A stretch of 64,000 nt of DNA from Pedobacter psychrotolerans (GTDB taxonomy: Bacteria; Bacteroidota; Bacteroidia; Sphingobacteriales; Sphingobacteriaceae), in NCBI RefSeq assembly GCF_004340665.1, contig NZ_SLWO01000004.1, positions 558,001-622,000 of the forward strand, given 5' to 3'. The notes below the pieces were generated by a model. The model made no database searches and was not told the DNA's origin. It saw only the letters and a list, made by a program, of their open reading frames with translations. Position numbers and translations under genes: made by a program. Position 1 is the stretch's first letter. The number at the start of each line of letters is the position of its first letter. Positions 9,105 to 16,990 of the stretch are shown here, piece after piece.

Positions 9105-9556
9105 AAATCTAGAACGTAACAGCATTTTTATAATAATGTTTTGCTGTACAGAAATAATTATTGCGATCGGGCAACAAAGAATACTTTTATTCTCTAAAGC
9201 GCTAGATGATGGAGCTTTTAGTTGAAAAATGATGGGATCTGTTTAACTTTTGATTGAAAATAGCCTGTATTTATTGGTGCTACATTTTATTAATATCCAT
9301 TTTATTAAACATGCAATAAGATGCAACTATCATGCCTTAGGACTGGGCTAGGAATGCAGTCAAGATCGGAGGGTTAGTGAAGAGGATTTTGAAAAAGAGT
9401 TGAGTTAGTTAAGAAAGACTTTGCCTGACGTTATTTAGAAAACATTAAATTTAACCAAAACAGTAGCCACACAAAATAAATATGCCAGCCTTCTAATTCA
9501 AAGTTAAAAAACTTTACGATTTTGGTAGGCCAATTGCAATCCATCAGTAAATAACA
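9105..9556. other. Intergenic region, no gene recognised
   Basis: About 450 bp between the export module, whose promoter must lie here, and the immunity array. I see no convincing coding frame, inverted repeat or recognisable promoter. A 51-codon stretch near 9352-9507 with two stops is not better than chance. Confidence 0.6.
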
Positions 9557-9575
9557 AAGCGACTTTAAGTCGCTT
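9557..9575 (-). terminator. Intrinsic terminator after the DUF4259 gene
   Basis: AAGCGACTT and AAGTCGCTT form a perfect 7-9 bp stem with a tiny loop, 4 bases beyond the stop codon at 9580, followed on the minus strand by a T-rich run (TTTGTTATTT). It closes the T6SS effector/immunity transcription unit. Confidence 0.6.
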
Positions 9576-9579
9576 ATGA

Positions 9580-10056
9580 TTAGCTTTTGTTCCAGTCTGG
9601 AGGAAGGCGAAAATTCGTGTCTTTACTAAAAAGTGTTTCTTTTGAAGACTGAATATTGTGGTTACTTGAATAATCTCTAACACTTTTAATTAAAAATAAT
9701 TGATAATTTTTCCATTGTTCGTAATCATCTGATTCTATCCATAATTCTCTAAGTTCTGAATGATCTTCAAAAAATACTATTTTTTCACTGGCCAATAACA
9801 CCTTTTCAATGAGACCATAAGACAAAGTAAAATGAATATTCACTTCTAATTCAGTTTCTATCAGTTTGAATTTAATAGCTATTAATTCAAGAAATGCAAG
9901 CGTAATAAAGCTTTCTTCATCATCTATAAATTCTTTCTCCTCTAGTATTTGGTTAAAGATGTCTTCTAATATCTTAATGTCGCTATTATTCTCGAAATCA
10001 ACTAACCAATCACATGCTGTATCATTTTCGAAATTTTTTATTCCCCAGGCTCCCAT
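9580..10056 (-). CDS. DUF4259 domain protein, probable immunity-array gene
   Basis: 158 residues. The N-terminus MGAWGIKNFENDTACDWLVDF is the hallmark of DUF4259 proteins (MGAWG-x-[FD]-x-ND-x-A-DW). No signal peptide, so cytoplasmic. The molecular function is unknown; such proteins often sit among polymorphic-toxin immunity genes, and that context holds here, where it is the last gene of a co-directional row behind a T6SS effector. It starts 9 bp after the Imm26-like gene. The tail FRLPPDWNKS resembles the tail of the acidic protein at 11517-11879. A decayed relic of a second DUF4259 gene lies at 10714-10816, showing that the Imm26-DUF4259 pair was once duplicated. Base composition is more AT-rich than in the vgrG part of the island. 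Confidence 0.82.
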   Translation of the reverse strand: MGAWGIKNFENDTACDWLVDFENNSDIKILEDIFNQILEEKEFIDDEESFITLAFLELIAIKFKLIETELEVNIHFTLSYGLIEKVLLASEKIVFFEDHSELRELWIESDDYEQWKNYQLFLIKSVRDYSSNHNIQSSKETLFSKDTNFRLPPDWNKS

Positions 10057-10065
10057 ATTATTTAA

Positions 10066-10713
10066 TTAATAAAACCTAGCTAAATCAAAGCCCATATCTT
10101 TAGATAATTCGTAATAAGACTTCTTTGGATCAATGTTCAGATCTGAATATACCTTATTTCTTAATTCTGGAAAATTTCTAAGATCCATTTTTAAAAAACT
10201 TTTTTCGGAATGAAACCCTTCTACAATAGTATTTTGGCCTTGGATATAAGCAGCTTGATTTGCAATAACAATTGGAAATTCAGCTCCAAATCTTAAATTA
10301 AAATCACATGTATTTTCATATTTAGTTGGTATAGATAATTCTCCCTGCAACAGTTTAACTACACCATCAACAATAGCAATAACTTCAGGAAATTCGATTT
10401 TTTCATATTGAACTGTTTGGTTATCTAAAATCCCCCAATTTATTTGGTTAGCTTTACTATCAATTCTATAAGTGAATGCGCTAGGAATAATAGTTTTTGT
10501 TATTTCTATCTTAGCTAGATCATCGAAAATTAAATCATATATTTCTACAAGTTGACATTCTCGAAATACATCAAAATAATTATTGGAATTAGCATCAGTT
10601 TTATAAAATTGATGTTCAACATCAAATAAAACTCTACCAATAACATACTTCTCTTTATTTTTTAATTGGAGATAGAAGATATCCCCGCAGTTTAAAACTC
10701 TTTTTTTAGTCAT
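10066..10713 (-). CDS. Imm26-like immunity protein (copy A)
   Basis: 215 residues, no signal peptide. The opening LNCGDIFYLQLKNKEKYVIGRVLF matches the start of Imm26-type immunity proteins (GD-x-F-x-[IL]-L ... Y-x-x-GRVL). The family is thought to neutralise polymorphic toxins in the cytoplasm; the partner toxin is not known from sequence. Copy B at 10826-11497 is a paralogue with a nearly identical C-terminus (SYYELSK[D/E]MGFDLARFY), while the middle parts have diverged strongly, as expected for immunity genes under changing selection. Its start codon directly follows the relic of a DUF4259 gene. It lies in the immunity row downstream of the PAAR-like/Hint/nuclease effector. Confidence 0.72.
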   Translation of the reverse strand: MTKKRVLNCGDIFYLQLKNKEKYVIGRVLFDVEHQFYKTDANSNNYFDVFRECQLVEIYDLIFDDLAKIEITKTIIPSAFTYRIDSKANQINWGILDNQTVQYEKIEFPEVIAIVDGVVKLLQGELSIPTKYENTCDFNLRFGAEFPIVIANQAAYIQGQNTIVEGFHSEKSFLKMDLRNFPELRNKVYSDLNIDPKKSYYELSKDMGFDLARFY

Positions 10714-10816
10714 AGAAAAATATCTTCAAATACGCTAACGTCTGCATTATTCTCAAAATCAACTAAATAATCGATTGAAATATCCTTTCAAAATTCTTTA
10801 TTTTCCAAGCCCCTAT
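10714..10816 (-). pseudogene. Relic of a second DUF4259 gene (5' end only)
   Basis: Read on the minus strand, this stretch aligns with the first 34 codons of the DUF4259 gene at 9580-10056: it reads G-A-W-K-I-K-N-F-E, then after a one-base deletion the frame resumes as YLVDFENNADVSVFEDIF. The start codon is changed from ATG to ATA (10814-10816), and the remaining 120 or so codons are gone, the sequence running straight into the start of Imm26-like copy A. The stretch just upstream, TTTTATTAATTAAATGATA and the end of copy B, matches the junction in front of the intact gene. It is therefore the scar of a tandem duplication of an Imm26-DUF4259 unit followed by deletion. Confidence 0.85.
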
Positions 10817-10825
10817 ATCATTTAA

Positions 10826-11497
10826 TTAATAAAACCTAGCTAAATCAAACCCCATCTCTTTAGAAAGCTCATAATAGGATTTATTTGGATCAATATCTAA
10901 ATTAGCATATATCTTATTTCTCAGTTCTTGATTATATAATAAGTCGCGATCTTTTAAATAAACTGGCCATCTTATATCTTCGGGAATTAGATCAGTTCTA
11001 TTTTGAAAGAATAAACTTGAATTTGCTATTGTAAGTGGTACATTCATCATACTTTTATATCCAACTTCATCAGCAACTTCTTTTGTTAAGTTGGTATTAA
11101 AGGCTAGCTCCCCTCTACATAATCTTACTTTATTACTTCCATAATTCAATTGTTCAGGAAAATCTACTTTTGTATAATCTACTAATTTATTGTCTAAGAT
11201 TCCCCAATTTAAAACATTGCTTTTAGAGTCAATACCTTTGGTAAACACACGTGGTAATAAGATTTTAGATGAATTAAAATCATCTATTCTATCGTAAATG
11301 CCATCATACATTTCAATAAGTTGACATCCATTATAGAACATCCTTAAATAAGGAAAATAATCGGGTGGAAGCTTATTAACATCTACAATTTTATGGTACT
11401 GTTTATTTACATAAAATAAAACTCTACCAAATACATATTTCTCTACATTTTTTAATTTTAAATAGAAAACATCTCCAAGATTTAATTTATGTTTCAT
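10826..11497 (-). CDS. Imm26-like immunity protein (copy B)
   Basis: 223 residues from the ATG at 11497 (MKHKLNLGDVFYLKLKN), which aligns with the start of copy A; the frame stays open 25 codons further but that part overlaps the end of the preceding gene and has no counterpart in copy A. The Imm26-type opening GDVFYLKL and FGRVLF is present, and the ending SYYELSKEMGFDLARFY is shared with copy A. Cytoplasmic, function as an immunity protein inferred from family resemblance and place. It begins 19 bp after the acidic protein gene and is followed by the DUF4259 relic, so each Imm26-like gene originally had a DUF4259 partner downstream. Confidence 0.72.
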   Translation of the reverse strand: MKHKLNLGDVFYLKLKNVEKYVFGRVLFYVNKQYHKIVDVNKLPPDYFPYLRMFYNGCQLIEMYDGIYDRIDDFNSSKILLPRVFTKGIDSKSNVLNWGILDNKLVDYTKVDFPEQLNYGSNKVRLCRGELAFNTNLTKEVADEVGYKSMMNVPLTIANSSLFFQNRTDLIPEDIRWPVYLKDRDLLYNQELRNKIYANLDIDPNKSYYELSKEMGFDLARFY

Positions 11498-11516
11498 TTT
11501 TAAGGAGGCGATAGAC

Positions 11517-11879
11517 TTAATTTTTATTCCAATCTGGCAGAAGCCACCTATTTTGTTTACTATTATTTTCATTATCCGTTTCCTCTATAGCAGACACAAA
11601 CAACTCACTCAAAATAAAGGATTTACACTCCTCAAAATCCACCAATCTATTTAGAATGTAATCTCCATGGTCTAGTTCGAAAAGATAAATCTTATAGGCA
11701 TCATACTGATCACTTTTAATCTTATACCGCTTGTTACCATATATAAAACCAACATAGGAAACATCATCATCAGCAAGATTAAATAATTCGTCAATTGCTT
11801 CTTCAGAAGTTGTCTCTTCTGCATCTTCTTCAGTTAGCAGATTTTCTGTATCATCATCATAATAAAAAATAACTGTCAT
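11517..11879 (-). CDS. Small acidic protein, probable immunity protein
   Basis: 120 residues, family not recognised. Strongly acidic, with a D/E-rich N-terminal third (YYDDDTENLLTEEDAEE) and no signal peptide. Small acidic cytoplasmic proteins directly after a toxin gene are typical immunity candidates, above all against basic nucleases such as the C-terminus of the effector at 12586. It starts 2 bp after the HEAT protein gene. The tail RWLLPDWNKN resembles the tail of the DUF4259 protein (FRLPPDWNKS), also at DNA level, suggesting that recombination joined two genes here or that the tail has a shared role. Confidence 0.65.
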   Translation of the reverse strand: MTVIFYYDDDTENLLTEEDAEETTSEEAIDELFNLADDDVSYVGFIYGNKRYKIKSDQYDAYKIYLFELDHGDYILNRLVDFEECKSFILSELFVSAIEETDNENNSKQNRWLLPDWNKN

Positions 11880-11881
11880 AA

Positions 11882-12583
11882 TTAATATGCTTTTAATGCA
11901 TCAATAGTTTTCACTTTCGCGGTCTGATAATCACCAGTTACATCTCCATATTTAGATTCCTTAAGACCAAGTTTCTTTTTTAAGAGTTCCTGCGCAGTAA
12001 TAATGATGCCTTCAAGGGCACGGTCATCATCTTCCTGAGCAATGGCCGCTTTAAGATAAGAAAGAATTTCGTCTTTTGTTTTTGGATGATTGAACCAGAT
12101 TTGTCGCATTGCGGTTGCGGCGTAACCTCTAAGTTGTCCATCGGGATCATTTAACAGGCGATCGTTTAATACGCTTAAATCTTTATGAGTTCCAACCCAC
12201 CCTAAAACAATGATGCTCCGGTAACGGAGATCTCCTTTTCTGATGGTGATGTTTTCCAATGCGACTTCTCTCGCATACTTACTTCGAAGATGACCTAAAA
12301 TTTGTATAAGATCTGCTTTGACGTTTAGATCTTCAATACCTGATTTATATCTGTCATAAAGAAATTGGCCTACATGTGTTTTATCTTTCCTATCCGAGAA
12401 AAAAGCAAACAAATCTCTTTTTAAATACTCATCATCCCCCTTAGAAAGGATTTCTAAATGAAAGTCAAGCACTTCGTCAGCATCAGATGATAATAATTTG
12501 GTCTTAAATTCAAAAATACCATCATCCGTGTCCTCCATTTCTAACAAGGCTTTATATTGCACCTTAAGCTCATCTAAATCCAT
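11882..12583 (-). CDS. HEAT-repeat protein, likely first immunity protein of the effector
   Basis: 233 residues, all-helical, with HEAT/armadillo-like repeats about 30-35 residues apart (for example LIQILGHLRSKYAREVAL, SIIVLGWVGTHKDLSVL, YAATAMRQIWFNHPKTKD). No signal peptide. It begins 2 bp after the stop of the PAAR-like/Hint/nuclease gene, the place where the cognate immunity gene normally stands, and HEAT-repeat immunity proteins are known for polymorphic toxins. Its binding to the nuclease domain is inference. The acidic 120-residue gene that follows 2 bp later is the competing candidate. Confidence 0.75.
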   Translation of the reverse strand: MDLDELKVQYKALLEMEDTDDGIFEFKTKLLSSDADEVLDFHLEILSKGDDEYLKRDLFAFFSDRKDKTHVGQFLYDRYKSGIEDLNVKADLIQILGHLRSKYAREVALENITIRKGDLRYRSIIVLGWVGTHKDLSVLNDRLLNDPDGQLRGYAATAMRQIWFNHPKTKDEILSYLKAAIAQEDDDRALEGIIITAQELLKKKLGLKESKYGDVTGDYQTAKVKTIDALKAY

Positions 12584-12585
12584 AA

Positions 12586-14175
12586 TTAATCTTTTGGGTT
12601 TTTTGGTTTATTTGCAGGACCATATTTATGATATTGATCACCACATTCTTTATGACGTTTTCTATGGGCTGCCTTTTGCTGAGTCTTCATATTTTCTGCT
12701 TTATCTAGTTTTCGTTTGCCTTCTGAAGTACGTCTTGTATATAAGGGTTTTTCATGTGATACTTCATGTCCTTTAGGAACCTTATTTCCATCATTTTTTT
12801 TAATAAATTCTCTTGCTTTATCACTTAGTCCGCTATTGGTATCTGCAGCATCTCGCAACAATGCTTTCCGTCGTTCAGACATACTTCTTCTAAACTTATC
12901 TATACCGCCTTTAATACAAATACCCTTTGTACCATTATGTACCAGTATTCTTAAATTTCCAATATGAAAAGTTTCAAAATCTTCTACCTCGAAATTATAA
13001 ACTTTTATTTTTTTACTGCCATTAAATACCTCTATTGAACCTGGAACCACAGTTTTAGAAAAATCTATTTCCTGATCGTCAGGATCGGCATTTTCTATCA
13101 TATAGTCAACACTTGTAACTTCTTCTTGTTTTCCCTGAAATAGCACAACTTTATCTCCGGGCTCTAGTGCACCTGCATCTACCCATTCACCTTCGCTATA
13201 GAAGAGGTGAGTGGGGGTTGTATTTATTACTTCCTTTCCAATAGTTAACCTAACTAAGACATCCGTTTCGCTCTCAATAATTCGACTAACCTTCTTAAGT
13301 GCATATTCGTTAAGACTTTCACTCCAAGCCCAAATTTCTTCGCCAAGGGCGATATCTTCAATATTTTTGAGATTGTCCTTCACGGCGACTGGTGTTCCTG
13401 CTGGAAAACAGGCAAATACACACAATTTACCTCTAGTCATACTGCGGACACTTAATTTTTCCAACTGTTTAGCAGCCTGCTTTGCAGCAGCTTCAAGTGC
13501 TTCTTTACTCATTTTTTTCGCCACCTGCTTCGCACCAGCTTTAATGGCTTGCCTAATTCCTACTTTAGCCGCTGTACTTCCTACTAATGATGCCCCACCT
13601 GTAAACGGTGCTCCTACGATACCCACAACATCAAGGGCCAGAAAACCAACATCAAGGGCCGCCATGCCCCAGTTACCTTCGGTAACATTTTTAACAAAGC
13701 TCACTACCGGGCCAACAACCGGGATACAATCCACCACAAAGTCGCCGGCTTTTTTCCACCAAGGTCTGTTTTTTTCTTCCTGCTCTTTTTCGTATGCTTT
13801 TTTGGCATCGTCACGCATGCCGTTAAGTTCATCCTCTTCTTCTGGGGATAAGGGAATTTGTCCGCTGGTTAGAAATTCGATTTTCCCGCCTACAGTACAA
13901 TTCATGCAACTTTTTCCAATAAGAGTTTGTGCTCCTTTAATTTTAACAGGATAAGTGTCATGCCATTCTGTACTAATTGGCACACACGGCTTCTGAGTTT
14001 TTTTACATACAACAAATGAGGGAATATTTGTAGTAGGAATTTTATCATTTTTCGTAGAAACCAAGCAGCTGTTAATTCTGGTTGTCTTATTGTAGGTGGG
14101 CGTAAATATACCCGGCACACTACCTTCAGTACACTGCATCATTGCTTTCTCCGTTATGTATTCCAGTTCTTCCAT
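12586..14175 (-). CDS. T6SS effector: PAAR-like (DUF4280) + Hint + HNH-type nuclease
   Basis: 529 residues in three parts. Residues 10-110 are a DUF4280 PAAR-like domain with paired cysteines (GKSCMNCTVGGKIEFLTSGQ), which would cap the VgrG spike. Residues 145-240 are a linker with hydrophobic Ala/Gly segments and an Ala/Lys-rich helix. Residues 251-416 are a Hint (Hedgehog/intein) domain: nucleophile Cys256 in ACFPAGTPV, TPTHLFY block, and end motif LRILVHNGT with His414-Asn415, which predicts autocatalytic release of the C-terminus. Residues 417-529 are the toxin: GHEVSH (His470, His474), Asn495 and RKRH (His508) resemble HNH/endonuclease VII-fold toxin domains. It follows vgrG by 11 bp and precedes the immunity row by 2 bp. 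Nuclease activity and export are inferred. Confidence 0.87.
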   Translation of the reverse strand: MEELEYITEKAMMQCTEGSVPGIFTPTYNKTTRINSCLVSTKNDKIPTTNIPSFVVCKKTQKPCVPISTEWHDTYPVKIKGAQTLIGKSCMNCTVGGKIEFLTSGQIPLSPEEEDELNGMRDDAKKAYEKEQEEKNRPWWKKAGDFVVDCIPVVGPVVSFVKNVTEGNWGMAALDVGFLALDVVGIVGAPFTGGASLVGSTAAKVGIRQAIKAGAKQVAKKMSKEALEAAAKQAAKQLEKLSVRSMTRGKLCVFACFPAGTPVAVKDNLKNIEDIALGEEIWAWSESLNEYALKKVSRIIESETDVLVRLTIGKEVINTTPTHLFYSEGEWVDAGALEPGDKVVLFQGKQEEVTSVDYMIENADPDDQEIDFSKTVVPGSIEVFNGSKKIKVYNFEVEDFETFHIGNLRILVHNGTKGICIKGGIDKFRRSMSERRKALLRDAADTNSGLSDKAREFIKKNDGNKVPKGHEVSHEKPLYTRRTSEGKRKLDKAENMKTQQKAAHRKRHKECGDQYHKYGPANKPKNPKD

Positions 14176-14186
14176 CGCCTTTTCTT

Positions 14187-16025
14187 TTAGGTTATATCGG
14201 TATCACTTGAATTAATTCTGATTGTGGTTGTGCCGTTCATTTTTACGTCAGCACCATCAATTTTAGTTTCTGTACTGGCCTTAAGAGAAGCCGCAGCTGT
14301 TGTACTTTCCAGGCTTACGTCCGTTTTACCGGTTATGGCTACCCCCATTGTAGTGGCATCCAATGTAATTCCTTCTGTATCGGCCGTGGCAGAAATCGTT
14401 TTCTTCGCGCTAATGTTAATCGTTCCTTCACCACCTCCTTGTTCTCCGGGCTGCGCATTAATGGCAATACTGTTGCTAGCGTTAACAATGAAATCAGTTG
14501 TATTGATGGTGAATTTGTTTGGGGCCGTAAGGGTAACTTCTCCGTTTCCATGCATGGTAAGTACGTTTCCACTTGGATCTTTCACGTTGATGCTTCCATC
14601 ATGATCATTCATAATGATGGTGTTGCCACTTCTGGTGGTAAGTGATTTGGTTTGATTGGTTTGACCACCACCCGAACCTATTTTACCATGGAAAATTGAA
14701 CCCATAACGATCGGGCGGGCGATGTTTCCTTCTTCGAAAGCAATCACCACCTGATCTCCTTTTTCCGGTACAAATGCAAAGCCTCTGTTTTTACTTACTT
14801 TCTCACTGCTTCCGGCGTCTGGCGTAACTACTCGCAGCCATTCGGTTACATTATTGGTTAAACATTCCCATTTAAATTTCACTTTTATGCGGCCCTGACC
14901 TTGCGGGTCATTATTATCAACCACGTCTGCCAGCTGCATATCTGGATTAGGTTTATCATAATTTTTCACCAGGATGCGTTCGGTATTAGATACCACACCT
15001 TCAAAGGTATTGTGGTATTTCCCTGTTCCATCCAGGTTATGGGTAATGCTGGTGATTAAAAACTGGCCCAGGCTCTCTGTTAAAAAAGCAACCTCCTGCC
15101 TGATGCTCATGGTAATTTCTGCGATGGTACCAATGCCCAATGCGGCATTATCGCCACTGGCATTTACTTTTAAAAGGTCACTGATGTGTGCCTTTTCTTC
15201 ATTATCAACATGACTTTTAATGTCACTATTGTTATCTACCCTGATGAGCGAAGGCTGATTAAAGGTTTTGCTGTACATCAGGTTTGAAGCCTTGATGGCA
15301 TGGGCCAGATCGGGATTACCATCGGCTTTGCCACTGCTTTCACTCTGCAGCATTTCATCCTGTTTGGGGTTATAAGCAAAACGTTTGTTTTTAATCGGCG
15401 CAACTTCCATCGCATATTGCAGGTTATGCACATCGCGACCATAAAATAAGGCAACGTCTTTTTGTACATCTGGTTTACCAAAATTCAATTGCTGTCCGTC
15501 ATAGTACAACCATTCATAATACTCTCCCGATAAGCGGTTTAAAAACTCCCAGTCGCTCTCTTTATACTGAATCAGGTAATCTATAGTGGATTGCCTGCTC
15601 GCATTCGCTACTATTTTGAGGTCGTTTGCAGGTGTATCACTCGTAGCCAGTTTTACAATGTCGTTTAAATCTTTATCCAGGTAAGAGCCCAGATCCTGAC
15701 CACGATCTATCAATATGGTTGGGCTGTAACCACTTACAATTAATACACCATGATAACCATGACTTTGCGCCAGCTCTACCCGGGTAACCAAACCAGAAAA
15801 GTGTTGAAGTTGCTCTGGTGAATATCCGAAAGATGCGGTTAAGGTTTTACCTACAAAATCCCGACTATCGTTTAAATTAATCAGACCTGGTGCCCCCATT
15901 TGATCATGGTTAAACCGCAGTTCAAAATAATGATGGCTGTTAAATTCCTGCTGAAGGCTGAAGGAGGCAAAATGGCTAATTGCTTTATCTTCTATATTGA
16001 TTTCGGTGATGAGTTTGTTTTCCAT
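14187..16025 (-). CDS. vgrG: Type VI secretion spike protein VgrG
   Basis: 612 residues. The N-terminal half (to about 340) is the gp27-like part with the phage late-control-D pattern (FSLQQEFNSHHYFELRFN, YKESDWEFLNRL). Residues about 365-455 are the gp5 OB-fold domain (ADVVDNNDPQGQGRIKVKF, FAFVPEKGDQVVIAFEEG, RPIVMGSIFHG), and the remainder is a Thr/Ser/Ala-rich beta-helix needle with repeated short strands. The trimer would form the piercing tip carried on the Hcp tube; the PAAR-like effector encoded 11 bp downstream is the expected cargo. It belongs to the Bacteroidetes T6SS subtype; sheath, baseplate and membrane-complex genes are absent from the window, so this is an accessory vgrG island. 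Confidence 0.95.
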   Translation of the reverse strand: MENKLITEINIEDKAISHFASFSLQQEFNSHHYFELRFNHDQMGAPGLINLNDSRDFVGKTLTASFGYSPEQLQHFSGLVTRVELAQSHGYHGVLIVSGYSPTILIDRGQDLGSYLDKDLNDIVKLATSDTPANDLKIVANASRQSTIDYLIQYKESDWEFLNRLSGEYYEWLYYDGQQLNFGKPDVQKDVALFYGRDVHNLQYAMEVAPIKNKRFAYNPKQDEMLQSESSGKADGNPDLAHAIKASNLMYSKTFNQPSLIRVDNNSDIKSHVDNEEKAHISDLLKVNASGDNAALGIGTIAEITMSIRQEVAFLTESLGQFLITSITHNLDGTGKYHNTFEGVVSNTERILVKNYDKPNPDMQLADVVDNNDPQGQGRIKVKFKWECLTNNVTEWLRVVTPDAGSSEKVSKNRGFAFVPEKGDQVVIAFEEGNIARPIVMGSIFHGKIGSGGGQTNQTKSLTTRSGNTIIMNDHDGSINVKDPSGNVLTMHGNGEVTLTAPNKFTINTTDFIVNASNSIAINAQPGEQGGGEGTINISAKKTISATADTEGITLDATTMGVAITGKTDVSLESTTAAASLKASTETKIDGADVKMNGTTTIRINSSDTDIT

Positions 16026-16249
16026 ATGAATTTCAAGCTTAGTGGCAACTACAGGGAGGAACCTAACATCTAGGTGTTGTTGCGACTTCTACCCAGGTGA
16101 AATGTGAAGATTTATTTCAGTGGCAGGTGTTAATTTTATATATGCTAACTCCAGTGATAAGTTGAAAAAATAAATACTTAAGCGATTTGGATCATGGAGC
16201 ATTTACAGCGTACTAATTTAGATTTGCACGTTTAGTGAAATGTTTGATA

Positions 16250-16286
16250 CACCAAAAGCGACAGGCAAAACCCGTCACTTTTGGTG
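16250..16286 (-). terminator. Hairpin after tssD copy 1
   Basis: CACCAAAAGCGAC (16250-16262) pairs with GTCACTTTTGGTG (16274-16286) with one G-T pair, around an 11-base loop, 15 bases beyond the tssD stop at 16302. There is no T-run after the stem in the direction of transcription. It may end or attenuate transcription between the abundant tube protein and vgrG. Confidence 0.5.
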
Positions 16287-16301
16287 ATATCAATTGGAGA
16301 A

Positions 16302-16697
16302 CTATGCCTTTGGCCAATCGTTTTCATGTTCAGCGTTACCCAATTTGAGTTTGCGTGCTGATACCACGAAAGTAAGTGTCATTGGCGTATTATCATTTAC
16401 CGCGATGCCCTCGCTGTATTGGATAATGTAGCCATCCTCGAAAGTTAATTCCTTCATTTTTGCATCCTCTTCGCCTTTTTTGAAGATGATGGTTCCTGAT
16501 TGAGGTTTGTACTGGTTGTTTACCATTGATTCGATTACTGAAGTATCTTCTGTAGATTCGATTTCAATGTTAATGGTTCCACCGTATACCCCTGATGATG
16601 GACGACCCTTAGCGTCTACATCTCTGTTTAATGAAAAGCTGCACTGTAAAACATCAAATTCTTTTGAACCTAATGTTAATCTGGTTTTAAATGCCAT
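16302..16697 (-). CDS. tssD: Type VI secretion tube protein TssD (Hcp-like), copy 1
   Basis: 131 residues. Bacteroidetes-type TssD that stacks as hexamers to form the inner tube. It shows the family pattern MAFKTRLTLGSKEFDVLQC, LNRDVDAKGRPSSGVYGG, a strand with IEIESTEDTSVIE and the end SARKLKLGNAEHENDWPKA. Copy 2 at 16991 is very similar over the full length; the differences lie mainly in residues 15-25 and 70-110. It is upstream of vgrG with a hairpin and about 275 bp between them. Two tube genes next to each other may serve different cargo or expression levels; this is inference. Confidence 0.95.
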   Translation of the reverse strand: MAFKTRLTLGSKEFDVLQCSFSLNRDVDAKGRPSSGVYGGTINIEIESTEDTSVIESMVNNQYKPQSGTIIFKKGEEDAKMKELTFEDGYIIQYSEGIAVNDNTPMTLTFVVSARKLKLGNAEHENDWPKA

Positions 16698-16773
16698 TGT
16701 TTTAAGTTTTAAATGTTTTGAAAAAATGAATTGTGGTTAGGTGTTTAGGCGGTTAGTTGTAAGAACCTGAAAA

Positions 16774-16872
16774 TGTTTAGATGGGTTATGAGGTTAGATG
16801 GATTAGACTAAAATTAAAACAACACAAAGTCTAAAATCTGTTTAGATGGTTATAAGGTTAGGAGGTTAGACT
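16774..16872. repeat. Short direct repeat, TTAG-rich, between the two tssD genes
   Basis: TGTTTAGATGGGTTATGAGG at 16774 and TGTTTAGATGGTTATAAGG at 16839 begin two copies of a roughly 35-bp unit that ends GATTAGACT or GGTTAGACT. The surrounding 250 bp consists largely of TTAG/CTAA words, including AACTATACTAAAC twice near 16910 and 16928. It holds no gene. Slippage or a remnant of a degenerate repeat family is likely. Confidence 0.6.
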
Positions 16873-16990
16873 ATATATTAAATATTATAACTAACCACAC
16901 TAACGCTAAACTATACTAAACCCTTAACTATACTAAACGAATCTAGTTAATATACCAATTCAAAGTACTAACCCTAAACAATCACCCCGT

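Noticed and set aside
9352..9507. 51-codon stretch with two TAG stops (SEEDFEKELS-like start)
   Set aside because: Two stops in 51 codons is ordinary for AT-rich non-coding DNA, and no start or homologous gene nearby supports a relic.
6749..9556. A hidden ABC ATPase domain for the exporter module
   Set aside because: I looked for Walker A (GxxGxGKS/T), LSGGQ and Walker B sequence in the frames listed in this stretch and found none.
13211..13954. 247-codon frame on the plus strand opposite the T6SS effector gene
   Set aside because: Lies wholly inside the well-supported effector gene on the other strand; translation is Ser/Thr/Leu-biased, as mirror frames of Ala/Lys-rich coding DNA are.
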